In this document: in pieces, positions 27,197 through 37,750 of the stretch
Layout: every line of letters starts with the position of its first letter
How positions within the stretch are numbered: position 1 is the first letter of the stretch
NCBI GenBank assembly: GCA_017531805.1
Contig: JAFXKG010000001.1
Span: 1 to 42,475 of the forward strand
Length of the DNA stretch: 42,475 bases
Direction: 5' to 3'
Source of the DNA: Clostridia bacterium
Lineage (GTDB): Bacteria; Bacillota; Clostridia; Christensenellales; UBA1242
Notes under the pieces: model-generated
Databases searched by the model: none
What the model saw: the letters and a program-made list of their open reading frames with translations, nothing else
Told to the model about the DNA's origin: nothing
Program-made: the position numbers and the translations under genes

Positions 27197-27227
27197 AAAA
27201 ACATAGCGTTAAGCTATGTCTTTTTTT
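27193..27227. terminator. Bidirectional terminator between the DAC-like and giant genes
   Basis: ACATAGC (27201-27207), loop GTTAA, GCTATGT (27213-27219), with an A run before and a T run after. It borders the stop codon of the giant gene at 27226-27228. Confidence 0.85.
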
Positions 27228-30200
27228 ATCTAATTTTCATTTTGTGTCTTAACACAATGATAGTTACTGCAACTGCTAATGCAATGGCAGATACAACTAC
27301 AATGATAATGATTGCACCTGTGTTAAGCGGTTCTTTTAATTCTGCTTTAAAGGTCAACACAATATCACCTGAACTTGTTTTTAAACTTACATAGTAATTG
27401 CCAGCACCTTGCAATTTTTCTGTAAACACTAATGTTGTCATTTCATTTATAGAAGTTTCGTTAATTGCAAATACCAATTCGTCATTGACATAAATGCCAG
27501 CCTCACCAATCTGATCGTAAATTATACCAGCATTAAATGTTATATCAAATTTCTTTGTACTTGTTTCACCTGGTTTTAAAGAACAATCAATTGTTGGTTT
27601 TTCGTTGTTCATTGTAAAACTAAATGTAACTTCTCTTTGTGGATAGTATCTGTCTTTTACTACATATGTTACAGTAAATGTTTGTTTGCCAGAGTTCAAT
27701 TTTAAATCTTCGTTTGTAAACAATGATGAGTAATTCAACAACATACCTTTAGGACTTGCTGTAAATTCATCCTTAAATGCTTGAGTAATATCTATTCCGT
27801 CATCATTAAGCACTTTAGTAATTTGATAACCACTTAAATTTGTAAGATCGAATTCTGCGCGAGCTTCTTTTTCGTTTACAATTGTAAATACAATTATGTT
27901 CTTTAATAGTAAGCCATTACAAGTTGCAGTTACAACAATTTTGTAAGTACCACTTTGTGTGAAATTGTAAGAAAATTGAGATTGGCTGCCAACATAAGGG
28001 ATACCGTTGCGAGTTGCAATCCAAGATAAAGTACCTAAATCATATATAGTAGGATTATCAATCCTAAACGAAACATTATTGTTATAATAAGCATTGTCTA
28101 TAGGTGCTTGTTCGTTTATTCTGATTGCAACCTTTTTTAAGATTGTTACTTCCATATATTCAAAACCGATGGCAGAATATTGTGTAACAAAACTATGTAT
28201 GTTTCCAGCCAAATCAGTGACCTTGATATGATATGCTCCGTAACCACCAAATTGTTTTACATCGATACCTCTATCAAAGGCTTGGCTTGCAATTTTTACT
28301 CTATCATAATAGTATTCTAGATTTAAAGTATTTTTCTTTAAGATATTATCATTTTCTGCAGAACTTTTTAATTCTACTGCAAATTCACCATTTTTACACC
28401 AAGTGTAAAAATTGTCTTCTGGCAATTTGTCGCCACTGCCCCACACAATGTCTTCACCGATTATCATTTCTGTAATCAATGTGTCACGATTTGGAACATT
28501 TAACACTGCAAAATACAAAGGGAAAGTATCAGATTTTAGTTCGTGTATTGTCAAAACTTCATTATTGACAAAACCATTATATACATATTTATAATGAGTA
28601 AAGCCTTGATCTGATGCGGTTACAACAATCAAATCTTCGTTTGAAATATATAATGGGAAGTTGCCTACAGGCATATCTGCAACATTAAATGTTAACACAC
28701 CTTCAGCAATATCGTTATCATTTTCTACTTTATATTTATTAAAGATATATGTTTTAACATCTTCAAAAGTAAACATAGCATTTGCTTTGTCAATAACTTG
28801 GTTCCCTTGTTTGTGCACAGAATAGTATTTTGTTGATTTTGGTTCTACAAAGAAGGTATAAACTACATTACCAATTTGTTTTTGAGTTGCATCAAGTTTG
28901 CAATATACTGCAACTTCAAACTTGTACACACCAGTTTTGTTTGGTGTTTGCGTTGGTATTTCTACCGCACTTACATTATTGCATGCAATTGTAACATATC
29001 CTATGTCGTTATTTGTCTTTGTTTGAACATGTAACAAATAGTTATATCCAAAATAGTTGTTGTCATACTCTGACCATGATAACACTTTTGAACCCGATAC
29101 TGTTGTTTTATATTCTGTATCCAAATAAGACTCATTTAGCATTATGTTCATAGGATTGATTTGACCAGTTGCACTATCCTTTAAAATAGTTGTAGCAGTC
29201 CTAGAATCCATAATCAAATTATAAACAACATTTTGTCCACCATCAACCGGATTTAATGTGATGGTAAACACTATTTTTGCACCAATACCGCTATAGAAAT
29301 ATGGTCTTAGCAATATTGTGCCATTAACTTTATCAACAACAATTATAAAACAATATTCATACACAATTTCATTGTTAACATCCTCTGAAGTAATTTGATT
29401 TTGTGATCCATCGTTGATTGTATATTTAACAACAAAGCCATCAAACATGGTTGTGTTGTATGTTATTGTCGCGTCTGCAAGTGCAAAATATTGCCCACCC
29501 ATAGAATAATATAAATCATCTTCGAAACTTATTTGATGATATTTATAATCTCTGTCATGTCCACGGAAGATGTATGGAGAATATGGATTATCCGCACCAT
29601 CTATAACTACAAGTTTGTATGTTGTGTTTGGTTGCGTAGGTATTTCGCTATACAACTTAGTTTCTGAATTTCCTTCTATATAATAATTTGCATATTCATT
29701 GTCGTTGCTAATTTTATATGTTTTTTCGTCTGTCACTCCTTCATCTGTTATACTAATAACAGTAATTTTTTTAGCATATCTCCAACTGCCATAAGCATCT
29801 TGGAAATTTGCACCATACAATTTGATAGTTGTCCTATCATTATTTACCAAATCAGATGTATCCAATTTTAAATCGTTTGCATAATAATCAATACTTATTG
29901 ATGCAGTTTTTAATCTTGTATGCAATGTTACATCGTAATGTCCAGGACCTTTTTCAAATGCTTGCAAAATTTCTTGTTTGATTTGTTGTGCTGTTTTTGT
30001 AAAGTCTGCATAGACAACATCTTTAGTAGAACCTGATTTTTGAATTTCTAAAATATAAAATTTGTCAGAACCTGTTATTTCTATATTATTAACATCAAAG
30101 AAAATCAATTTACTTTGACTTGTTATAGCAACATTAGTATAAATATCTTTATCGTACTCCAACTTGCAAGCAAATGTTAAATCAACATCTTCTGTTTCTG

Positions 30201-33200
30201 CTGCATAGTAAACAACATATTGGATAGAGTTGCCCGCTGCATCGCGTTCAACAATTTCGTAATACTTTCCTACTTCTGTCAAAAAGCTTGAATATAAAAT
30301 TTTATTATCAATTGCATATTGCAAAGACGCTGTTTGATATCCTGCCATATTTCTAGTTGGAGCAGTAAGATTTATACCATCAGCATCATCTAAAGGATTA
30401 AAATATACTTGATATCCTGATCCTTCGATTTGTAAATATGTTTTATTTGTAACTCTAAACGCATATACATATTGAGAGTTTTTGTTTTGATAATATTGAT
30501 TGTACACTTTGTCAAAGAACAAATAATCTTGGTCTGTTGTTTTGTCTGTAAATGTATCAGTCACATTGTTTTTTGCATTATAACTACTTATCAATGTGTC
30601 TGCCAACACACCTAAATCGCTATTACCATTATAAAAATTGTTTATATTAGACATAGGTGCTTCACGGTCAATTATAATAGTATAAGTAGATTCAAAACTA
30701 TTAATAATTGAGTACCCGTTTATTTCGCGTTTTAAATATTTATAACAATTTGCATATTCTGCAAAGTCAGAGTCGTTATTGTCATTATCTGCTACCTTAT
30801 ATCTTACTGTGATTTGATAGGTCATATACTTTTCAAATCCAACCAAATCATTACCGCTTCTAGTTATACCTGTATCTAAAGTTATAACTTGAGTATCGTT
30901 TAGTTGCGGTTGATAAATGCCATTAATTAACGCATAGTTGTAAGAAATGTAAGGACTACCATTTTTTGTAATATACAAAAATTCTGGGTCAATTTGAGCA
31001 GTGTATGTTTTACTGTCTCCTTCAACTTTAACATATTCTGGTATCTCAAACTTTACAAATTCTTGATTTGTTTGTAAAACAAAACCTTGAGATGCTTCGT
31101 CAACAATTTTATCTACCACACCTTTTTTTGTTTGAGAATAAACTTCTATTGTAGGATCTTCATGTGATACCCTAAAACCATAAACAGTTTGATTTTCTGT
31201 GCCTGTAGTTTTAACCATGTCTGTCAAAACTATTACATAATCACCTGGTAGATAAATCCAGTTTTTGTTTGTAGAATTTAACAAGTTTCTAAACTCTGGA
31301 TTAATATCAACACTGCCACCTTGTATCAAACCTTGGAAGTTGATAATATATGTGCCGTTATCGCCCCAATAGGCAATGTCGTTGCTTAAAAATTCATTAA
31401 TTTCAAACAATTTGTAAGGTGTTTGATTCGTGCTTAGTTGATTTTGTCTATCCACAAAATAAACAGCAAATTTTAATCTACCTGCAAGATAAGTACTACC
31501 ATTTTCTCCATCAAAATATTTACCAATAGGTATATGCAATGTAATAGGAACTTTGTTGGTTGTTAAATAATTATAGTATTCTATATTTTTACCGTATGTA
31601 AATTCATATGGTGTTAAGCTATAAGATATTTTATTATAACTTGTTTCTTGTTCTAACAAATTGATGTAAATCTCACTTCCAACATCACCATCTATAATGC
31701 CATTTCTGTCAACTACAAACCAGTAATTAAGTGTTTTTACATCATTGCCAAGCAAAGCTTCACTGACATATGTCCTTGTAACCACATACAAACCTTCTGC
31801 AGTTTGTCCGGCACTTACATTGATAGGCGCATATACAATCCTATCGTCATATAAAGTTGCACCGTTTTGATATCCAGACACACTTGAGTACAATGTTGTT
31901 GTATTGTTTGTGTAAGCATTGTAAAAATACAAATCAGAGTCATCTGTGTTCCAGTTGCCAAGTCTATAATGTGTATATGTCACACTTTCAACTTCGTAAT
32001 TTGTTTCTGCGCCTGGCAACCAAGAAAAGATTACATAATTATCTTTGGTTGCATTTACCATTGACATATCAGACCCATGATAAAGTCTTGCTTCTTTTTG
32101 TTGTTGTACATTAGCATCAAACACGCCAATGGTATCAAGAGTTAAAGCATCATTTCTATAATACAATCTGCCTTGAGAGTTGTCTGTGTTTATTTCTATC
32201 ATCACATAAGAAGATGATTGTGTAGCATTGTTTGCATTTAAACTTTGATTTTCACCCACCAAATATAATGTTCTTACAACATAACCCGCTTTTCTTTCAT
32301 TTTCTTTTGCCTTGCTTAAAGAAATTGTATTTTTATATTGTGCACTAGATACATTTCTTATATTTGTAAGATTATCTTCTTCTGCTTGCAATGAGTATGA
32401 AGCAACTAAATTGTTTTTAACTGTTAAATATACTTTACCTTGAGTAATATTAAATAATTTATCAAGATTATAGTAGTTAGAATTACTTCCTGTGTAATAA
32501 CCAGCATTTGCATATGCTGCTTTAGAAGTTGATAATGGAGTTACCAATGTGTTGTTTGCCGCTATATTTAAAAATTTTAATATGTCTTGACTAGCGCCAA
32601 CAAGTGTTTCAGTATCTCTTAATTCAATAACTTTATGTGTACCCACCAAATACTCTACATCTAAAGAATATAAGTTGCTTGTCCTTGTTATATAAATATA
32701 ATCAGATGCACCATTTTCTTTTAAACCAAAATATGCTTCTGTGTTGTCTATAACAAACATATATTTACACATGTTTCCAGCATCATCCACGATAGTAAAC
32801 ACATATATACCTGGATCATAAATAGTATTCTTTTCGCCCAAAATTGCATTTTGTGGCAACATTATATACTCTATTTCACCACTTGTAGAACCTAGTTTAT
32901 ATCTAGTTGATACCCAAACTTCTTCTCCGCTGTTTTTTGGCAAGTTGTTTGTCACAGTGTAAGGCACAAAAGGTGTATAGTTGTATGTAACTTTGCTAAA
33001 CGGCGCACCACTTGCCTTGTCGTCCCATGCAACAGTTACAATATCGTTATGGATAGCATTGCTTAACGCCATACCGCGTGTGTATACCGTGGTGTTTAAA
33101 TTATAAATATATTTATTTACTGCATATGAAATCACATTTGTAATAGGTTGCCTATCAATAGTAAACATCCTATAAGTTGCAGACCCATCTTCAGCAATCA

Positions 33201-35310
33201 ACTCTATACAATATGTTGCCCAATCACCATTTGCAACTTCACTTTCACTACCAATTGTCATGCCACTTTCAAGTTGATTTAAAACTTTTGTACCATGGGC
33301 TATCAAATTTTCTCTTACCTTAGATTTGCCGTAATAATAGTTTGCAGTTAGTTTCTTTTCAAAGACACCAGGCAGTGGATCCCAACTAACTTGTACAGTT
33401 TTGTTGGTATAATCATTGTCACCTACAATTTTACCACCTTCAACGGTTTCTTTTACACTTATATTAATGGTGTCGTCTTTGTATTGATAAGCAAACACTT
33501 GATAGTAATCACCCAAGCCTATTTCATAACTACCATTTTTGTTTACATCAACCGCCATAAACACAAGGTAATATCCTTGTTGATTAAATGTTGTGTCGTT
33601 TTTGTATAATTGTGCTTTGGACACATACTTGTTAAGAGTTTTATCAAATATAAATAAATCTTCGTAACTTTCAAATTTTGTTTTGTTAAAGAAGTAAAAG
33701 CTTTGGCCTGACACATAAACTTCATTTGCTGTAAGTTTAACTGAGCTTTGATTTGTTTTTGGATATCGTAAATTGCTTCCAGTAAGGAAAGTATTTATAT
33801 TGTCGCGTTTAGTTACATCGGTTAATGCAGAATATTGACTATCCACAGCAATCTCTTGAACAAAGTCTTCAAAGTTTGTCGGATTAATAACATTTGCATC
33901 TAAACAACTTAAAATTGTACCAACTTTTTGTGATGATTCTTGTGTTTCATAAACTGGACCCAAGTTGTCTCCAGCAGTTGCTTCATACCCTATCAATGTT
34001 GCATTTGGCATAATCAACTCTGACTTGTTGTTTTTTGCAACTGTCAGCTTTCTCATTTGTGCTTCGTCAAAACCAATTTTTTCATAAACTGATTGAAAAC
34101 CATATATATCCATATGCTCATCATCAATTTTTAAATTCATTGGCAAAGCAGAGCCTTTACACAAATAGTCAAATTCAAATGTGTATTCGCCCATCTCTGT
34201 AAATACAAATGTAATAAAGTTGTTTGTACTTTGATTATTATAATTTGTACAACTTAAAACAACATTGTTATTTTCGTCCACTATGTCTGCTTTTTCTGTA
34301 TCCCCAACATAGCTATATTTTACATTAAAGTGTTTTTTTGTTGTTCTACCTTGAGAAACATGAGTATAACTCATTTTATATCTTGTGTAATCATATGTAA
34401 GTGTAGGATATTGTAAGTTAGTGCCTAGCTTAAATGTTTTTAAACCTTCAATATTTGCAACATTGTTAAATGTTGGTCTAGCATTATACTCTCCATCGAT
34501 TTGCGTATAAGAAGTTTCAAACAACAAGTAAAAATTAAAAGTCCTTGTATATGTTATGTCATTATATCTATAATCAACAACAAAATTCCAAAGTCCTTCA
34601 TTTTCAGGATATTGTGGTATAATCATAGCAAAATCGTTTGATTGTAAATTGTTAAACTGCCTTACACCTGGCAACATGTGTGTTACATCATAACCGTTTC
34701 TTTTTGCAGTGATGTTTATATAAGAAAGTTCCGCACCTTTTGTAGCAAGGTCGCCTTCTGCAGATGTAGACAACTTAACTTCACTACCATCCCAAATGTA
34801 TTGTCCTAAAGAAACCATTATTGCTTGTTGCAAATCTGGTTGTTCTTCCATTTTATAAAAAGTTTTACCGCCAGCGCCGGAGTAAGAAACATTTTCAAGC
34901 ATCACATATTTATTATTGTAAACAACGGATTTACTATTGCCATTTTCATCTTGAAGGTTTTTATAATAATACTCTGTATCCTTATTTGAAAACATAGATA
35001 GGGCACCATCAAAAGTGGTTGTAAAATGCTGATTGTAAAGTTTGTTTACAGCCCCTTCTGTACCCAACTCTTGAGAGTTTTCGTTATCTGAAGTTTTAAC
35101 AGCAACCTTTTCTACAGAAAAAATAATATTGTTTTGGTCAACCGCACTAAAATTTTGTCCACCCAAACCGGTAGTAGTTGTTGCAGGTGTTTTGTTATCT
35201 GCATATGATTTAGATTTAAAATCTGAAAAAGAAATAACACAAGCGGAGCTTAGTATTACAGCCAATACCAGAAATAATACTTTTTTAAATGATATAATTT
35301 TACCCTTCAA
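27226..35310 (-). CDS. Giant cell-surface protein with Ig-like repeats and C-terminal anchor
   Basis: The 2,694-residue protein starts with a signal peptide (KKVLFLVLAVILSSACVISF, cleavage probably near KSYA-D). It ends with one membrane helix, IIIIVVVSAIALAVAVTIIVL, and a basic tail RHKMKIR; no LPXTG motif is present. The body is beta-rich with many degenerate repeats. The phrase D-x-AGN recurs (VDDAGNMCKY, RDAAGNSIQYV, TDLAGNIHSF), typical of bacterial Ig-like modules in adhesins, often followed by an ID-x-x-P or similar. It starts with TTG at 35310, behind AAGGGGA. An adhesin or envelope role is inferred; no enzyme domain is recognised. Confidence 0.8.
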   Translation of the reverse strand: MKGKIISFKKVLFLVLAVILSSACVISFSDFKSKSYADNKTPATTTTGLGGQNFSAVDQNNIIFSVEKVAVKTSDNENSQELGTEGAVNKLYNQHFTTTFDGALSMFSNKDTEYYYKNLQDENGNSKSVVYNNKYVMLENVSYSGAGGKTFYKMEEQPDLQQAIMVSLGQYIWDGSEVKLSTSAEGDLATKGAELSYINITAKRNGYDVTHMLPGVRQFNNLQSNDFAMIIPQYPENEGLWNFVVDYRYNDITYTRTFNFYLLFETSYTQIDGEYNARPTFNNVANIEGLKTFKLGTNLQYPTLTYDYTRYKMSYTHVSQGRTTKKHFNVKYSYVGDTEKADIVDENNNVVLSCTNYNNQSTNNFITFVFTEMGEYTFEFDYLCKGSALPMNLKIDDEHMDIYGFQSVYEKIGFDEAQMRKLTVAKNNKSELIMPNATLIGYEATAGDNLGPVYETQESSQKVGTILSCLDANVINPTNFEDFVQEIAVDSQYSALTDVTKRDNINTFLTGSNLRYPKTNQSSVKLTANEVYVSGQSFYFFNKTKFESYEDLFIFDKTLNKYVSKAQLYKNDTTFNQQGYYLVFMAVDVNKNGSYEIGLGDYYQVFAYQYKDDTINISVKETVEGGKIVGDNDYTNKTVQVSWDPLPGVFEKKLTANYYYGKSKVRENLIAHGTKVLNQLESGMTIGSESEVANGDWATYCIELIAEDGSATYRMFTIDRQPITNVISYAVNKYIYNLNTTVYTRGMALSNAIHNDIVTVAWDDKASGAPFSKVTYNYTPFVPYTVTNNLPKNSGEEVWVSTRYKLGSTSGEIEYIMLPQNAILGEKNTIYDPGIYVFTIVDDAGNMCKYMFVIDNTEAYFGLKENGASDYIYITRTSNLYSLDVEYLVGTHKVIELRDTETLVGASQDILKFLNIAANNTLVTPLSTSKAAYANAGYYTGSNSNYYNLDKLFNITQGKVYLTVKNNLVASYSLQAEEDNLTNIRNVSSAQYKNTISLSKAKENERKAGYVVRTLYLVGENQSLNANNATQSSSYVMIEINTDNSQGRLYYRNDALTLDTIGVFDANVQQQKEARLYHGSDMSMVNATKDNYVIFSWLPGAETNYEVESVTYTHYRLGNWNTDDSDLYFYNAYTNNTTTLYSSVSGYQNGATLYDDRIVYAPINVSAGQTAEGLYVVTRTYVSEALLGNDVKTLNYWFVVDRNGIIDGDVGSEIYINLLEQETSYNKISYSLTPYEFTYGKNIEYYNYLTTNKVPITLHIPIGKYFDGENGSTYLAGRLKFAVYFVDRQNQLSTNQTPYKLFEINEFLSNDIAYWGDNGTYIINFQGLIQGGSVDINPEFRNLLNSTNKNWIYLPGDYVIVLTDMVKTTGTENQTVYGFRVSHEDPTIEVYSQTKKGVVDKIVDEASQGFVLQTNQEFVKFEIPEYVKVEGDSKTYTAQIDPEFLYITKNGSPYISYNYALINGIYQPQLNDTQVITLDTGITRSGNDLVGFEKYMTYQITVRYKVADNDNNDSDFAEYANCYKYLKREINGYSIINSFESTYTIIIDREAPMSNINNFYNGNSDLGVLADTLISSYNAKNNVTDTFTDKTTDQDYLFFDKVYNQYYQNKNSQYVYAFRVTNKTYLQIEGSGYQVYFNPLDDADGINLTAPTRNMAGYQTASLQYAIDNKILYSSFLTEVGKYYEIVERDAAGNSIQYVVYYAAETEDVDLTFACKLEYDKDIYTNVAITSQSKLIFFDVNNIEITGSDKFYILEIQKSGSTKDVVYADFTKTAQQIKQEILQAFEKGPGHYDVTLHTRLKTASISIDYYANDLKLDTSDLVNNDRTTIKLYGANFQDAYGSWRYAKKITVISITDEGVTDEKTYKISNDNEYANYYIEGNSETKLYSEIPTQPNTTYKLVVIDGADNPYSPYIFRGHDRDYKYHQISFEDDLYYSMGGQYFALADATITYNTTMFDGFVVKYTINDGSQNQITSEDVNNEIVYEYCFIIVVDKVNGTILLRPYFYSGIGAKIVFTITLNPVDGGQNVVYNLIMDSRTATTILKDSATGQINPMNIMLNESYLDTEYKTTVSGSKVLSWSEYDNNYFGYNYLLHVQTKTNNDIGYVTIACNNVSAVEIPTQTPNKTGVYKFEVAVYCKLDATQKQIGNVVYTFFVEPKSTKYYSVHKQGNQVIDKANAMFTFEDVKTYIFNKYKVENDNDIAEGVLTFNVADMPVGNFPLYISNEDLIVVTASDQGFTHYKYVYNGFVNNEVLTIHELKSDTFPLYFAVLNVPNRDTLITEMIIGEDIVWGSGDKLPEDNFYTWCKNGEFAVELKSSAENDNILKKNTLNLEYYYDRVKIASQAFDRGIDVKQFGGYGAYHIKVTDLAGNIHSFVTQYSAIGFEYMEVTILKKVAIRINEQAPIDNAYYNNNVSFRIDNPTIYDLGTLSWIATRNGIPYVGSQSQFSYNFTQSGTYKIVVTATCNGLLLKNIIVFTIVNEKEARAEFDLTNLSGYQITKVLNDDGIDITQAFKDEFTASPKGMLLNYSSLFTNEDLKLNSGKQTFTVTYVVKDRYYPQREVTFSFTMNNEKPTIDCSLKPGETSTKKFDITFNAGIIYDQIGEAGIYVNDELVFAINETSINEMTTLVFTEKLQGAGNYYVSLKTSSGDIVLTFKAELKEPLNTGAIIIIVVVSAIALAVAVTIIVLRHKMKIR

Positions 35311-35354
35311 AATGTTCCCCTTTTTATTTTCTCTAAATATAAAGAAAATATTAA

Positions 35355-35376
35355 ATATAATTATAAATAATTATAT
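35355..35376. repeat. AT-only inverted repeat upstream of the giant gene
   Basis: ATATAATTAT and ATAATTATAT are perfect inverted arms of 10 bases separated by AA. It lies about 45 bases upstream of the giant gene start, where a promoter is expected, and could be an operator. Such palindromes also arise by chance in AT-rich DNA. The rest of 35311-35596 is AT-rich with no ORF. Confidence 0.4.
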
Positions 35377-35541
35377 CATATAACATAATAAAACACAAAT
35401 AAATAAATATTGTTTTTTTATTTTATCTTACATTTATAAATATAGTTTTATTAAATAAATAATCAAATTATTTTATTGATTTTGAATTAATTAATAACAA
35501 TTAAAATATTAAAAACAATTAAAAATTTTAAAAAAATAAAT

Positions 35542-35580
35542 AAAAATATCCATAAAATTAATTTTTTACGGATATTTTTT
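35542..35580 (-). terminator. Terminator of the sleB-ypeB operon
   Basis: AAAAATATCC (35542-35551) pairs with GGATATTTTT (35570-35579); inner A/T pairing extends the stem. It lies just downstream of the ypeB stop codon, with A/T runs on both sides. Confidence 0.7.
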
Positions 35581-35596
35581 AATGTTTTTTATTTTT

Positions 35597-37030
35597 TTAT
35601 ATTAGTTTTTCAACATCTTTAACTGTTACCAATTTCATTGTTTTTGCAATTTCATTGCTCGTTGCATCAATGTAATAGAAATATACTCCATCTATTCTTT
35701 CCACAATAAACTCATACGCAGAGATTTCTTTGCCAGTGTCCAAGCGTATAACCGTTTTAGAAATTTTTAACACATTGTAATCAAATCCCAACAAACTTTC
35801 AGCTTCGTCTTGTGTTGTCAAAAATTCCGGATTTCTTTCTATATGGTTTAAAGCATAATTAACTGCTTCAAATCCAACAATTTCTTGACTAGTTAAATCT
35901 ACCTTAACTTTAACCAAATCTGGATACATTATTACATCATTTTTAACACTTGCAAGATTAACATAAACAAGGTTTTTGTTTACTTCTTGCCACACAACAT
36001 CCATACTGTCAAAACCAATATTGTTTGCAAATGTTTTTGCAAGTTCTACCGCTTGCTCTTTTGACATAATAGGGTCCCCACCTTCCGCATAACCAGAAAT
36101 TGTCATAAGCAACCCGCCAAGTTTGCTAACTTGTGCAGAAAAGTTTTTGCCTTCAATTTTAATATCATAATCATATGTGGCAATGTCGCCGTCTGTTTCT
36201 TTTTCAAAAACCACTTCAACATCACGATTTGCATATACTTTGTTTTTTAAATATTCTGTTGCTTGTTGTTGAGAAACTTCCACAACTCCTAAACCTTTTA
36301 CTTGCTTTGTTTCAAGTGCAGTAGAAAACGGCCCGTCAAAAATCATTGCAGGATATTCTATGCTATCGCTTGTCATATTTCCCATACCCGCAGACAATTC
36401 GTTCATACCTGTATCATCAAAAACACTTGCATCAACAAAATTAAAGGATGTGTCATACATGCCTTCGTTTTGAGTGTTAAAGTTTTGTTTTATTTGTCCT
36501 ACAACCAACGCAATTTTATCAAAAAGCAACTCTTGTTCTAGAGTTAAACTTTCATTTTTGTTTAGTTTTTGCGAATACGCTTGACACACGCCATTAACTT
36601 GATTAAAAAACTTTGTTGCAGCAACAACATTTTCTTCATTGATGGGCAAAACACTTAGTCCTGCCAAAATGTAATTACAATCAATCATCATGTCTTGCAT
36701 AGTGTTTAATTTTGCTTGTTTTGTGCCAAGAGTAGAATATTTTGACAAGTCTACAGCCAGATTGTTTACATTATCAACCATAGAATAATAACTAGATGTA
36801 TAAACACCTTCTAGAATATTGGCGTTTTGTTTGCCAGATTTATAAACTTGATAATACGCAATCAAAACACATGTTAAAATAACCAACAAACTCACAATAG
36901 TAACAATCAACCAAGGCATTGCTTTTTGTGCATTGCTTCTTTTTTTAGTATCTTCGCTTTCGTTTACCTTAGAAGTTTTTTTGTCTTTATTTTGTTCAAA
37001 ATCTTCACTGATAATTTTGTTTTTTTCCAT
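35597..37030 (-). CDS. ypeB: Germination protein YpeB
   Basis: YpeB is the membrane protein needed to localise and stabilise SleB in the spore. A cytoplasmic charged N-terminus (1-35) is followed by a membrane helix (AMPWLIVTIVSLLVILTCVLIAYY). Then comes the YpeB domain with YTSSYYSMVDNVNNLAVDL and the hallmark EYPAMIFDGPFSTALE (about residues 225-240). Two or three PepSY-like modules end the protein. 477 aa is close to the B. subtilis protein. Its ATG is 9 bases after the sleB stop codon and shares the ribosome site TAGGAG with that stop. Confidence 0.95.
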   Translation of the reverse strand: MEKNKIISEDFEQNKDKKTSKVNESEDTKKRSNAQKAMPWLIVTIVSLLVILTCVLIAYYQVYKSGKQNANILEGVYTSSYYSMVDNVNNLAVDLSKYSTLGTKQAKLNTMQDMMIDCNYILAGLSVLPINEENVVAATKFFNQVNGVCQAYSQKLNKNESLTLEQELLFDKIALVVGQIKQNFNTQNEGMYDTSFNFVDASVFDDTGMNELSAGMGNMTSDSIEYPAMIFDGPFSTALETKQVKGLGVVEVSQQQATEYLKNKVYANRDVEVVFEKETDGDIATYDYDIKIEGKNFSAQVSKLGGLLMTISGYAEGGDPIMSKEQAVELAKTFANNIGFDSMDVVWQEVNKNLVYVNLASVKNDVIMYPDLVKVKVDLTSQEIVGFEAVNYALNHIERNPEFLTTQDEAESLLGFDYNVLKISKTVIRLDTGKEISAYEFIVERIDGVYFYYIDATSNEIAKTMKLVTVKDVEKLI

Positions 37031-37039
37031 AAATCTCTC

Positions 37040-37741
37040 CTATACCGCAAATACATGCTTACCGATTTGCGTCACTTTTTTGGTTGTCCAAATCCACTTG
37101 CTTGTAGCAGTTTGAGGATTATAATAATACACACATCCATATGTTGGGTCCCATCCATTTAGCGCATCATCTGCCGCCTGATAAGCCTTTTGATTAGGCT
37201 CTAAATTGATTTGACCATCATTTACAGCTGTAAAAGCCCATGGTTGATAAATTACACCCGCAATAGTATTAGGAAAACGACTATCTTCAACCCTATTTAA
37301 CACAACTGCACCTATAGCAACTTGTCCTGTATAACTTTCTCCACGCGCTTCTGCATAAATTACCTTTGCAAGCAAGTATCTATCGTTGCTATTGTATTTT
37401 GAAGAACTTGCGCTACCGCTTACACTAAGTCCCATTTTTGCTGCAGTCAAAGGACCAACGATGCCATCTTGAACAAGACCATATTTTTTTTGAAACTTTT
37501 TTACAGCCGCTTTTGTTTTTGGACCATTTATACCATCAACTGCGCCAGTATAATATCCCCATTTTTTTAATCTTGTTTGCACTTGCTTTGTATCAGCAGT
37601 TGCGGCAAATGCAGGTTTTAATGTAGCTATTGTTGGTTGTACATTTTCTTTATCATCATTTTGCATAAAAGGACTAACAAACCCCAACACGCCACACACA
37701 CTTACAACCATCAATATAAACGCAATAAGAATTTTTTTCAT
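37040..37741 (-). CDS. sleB: Spore cortex-lytic enzyme SleB
   Basis: SleB is a lytic transglycosylase that depolymerises muramic-delta-lactam cortex peptidoglycan upon germination. A signal peptide (KKILIAFILMVVSVCGVLGF) leads to a PG-binding domain (about 52-110, VQTRLKKWGYYTGAVDGING and GPKTKAAVKKFQKKYGL). The Hydrolase_2 catalytic domain follows (about 123-233), with the general-acid Glu in IYAEARGESYTGQVAIG. 233 aa is somewhat short of the B. subtilis protein. The ribosome site TAAGGAG overlaps the spoIIR stop codon, so the two genes are coupled. Confidence 0.96.
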   Translation of the reverse strand: MKKILIAFILMVVSVCGVLGFVSPFMQNDDKENVQPTIATLKPAFAATADTKQVQTRLKKWGYYTGAVDGINGPKTKAAVKKFQKKYGLVQDGIVGPLTAAKMGLSVSGSASSSKYNSNDRYLLAKVIYAEARGESYTGQVAIGAVVLNRVEDSRFPNTIAGVIYQPWAFTAVNDGQINLEPNQKAYQAADDALNGWDPTYGCVYYYNPQTATSKWIWTTKKVTQIGKHVFAV

Positions 37742-37750
37742 AATTTCTCC

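Noticed and set aside
27226..27330. LPXTG sortase signal at the end of the giant protein
   Set aside because: No LPXTG-like motif precedes the membrane helix; only the helix and basic tail are present.
35380..35540. AT-rich stretch as a replication origin or attachment site
   Set aside because: No DnaA boxes, no direct repeats of useful length and no integrase nearby.
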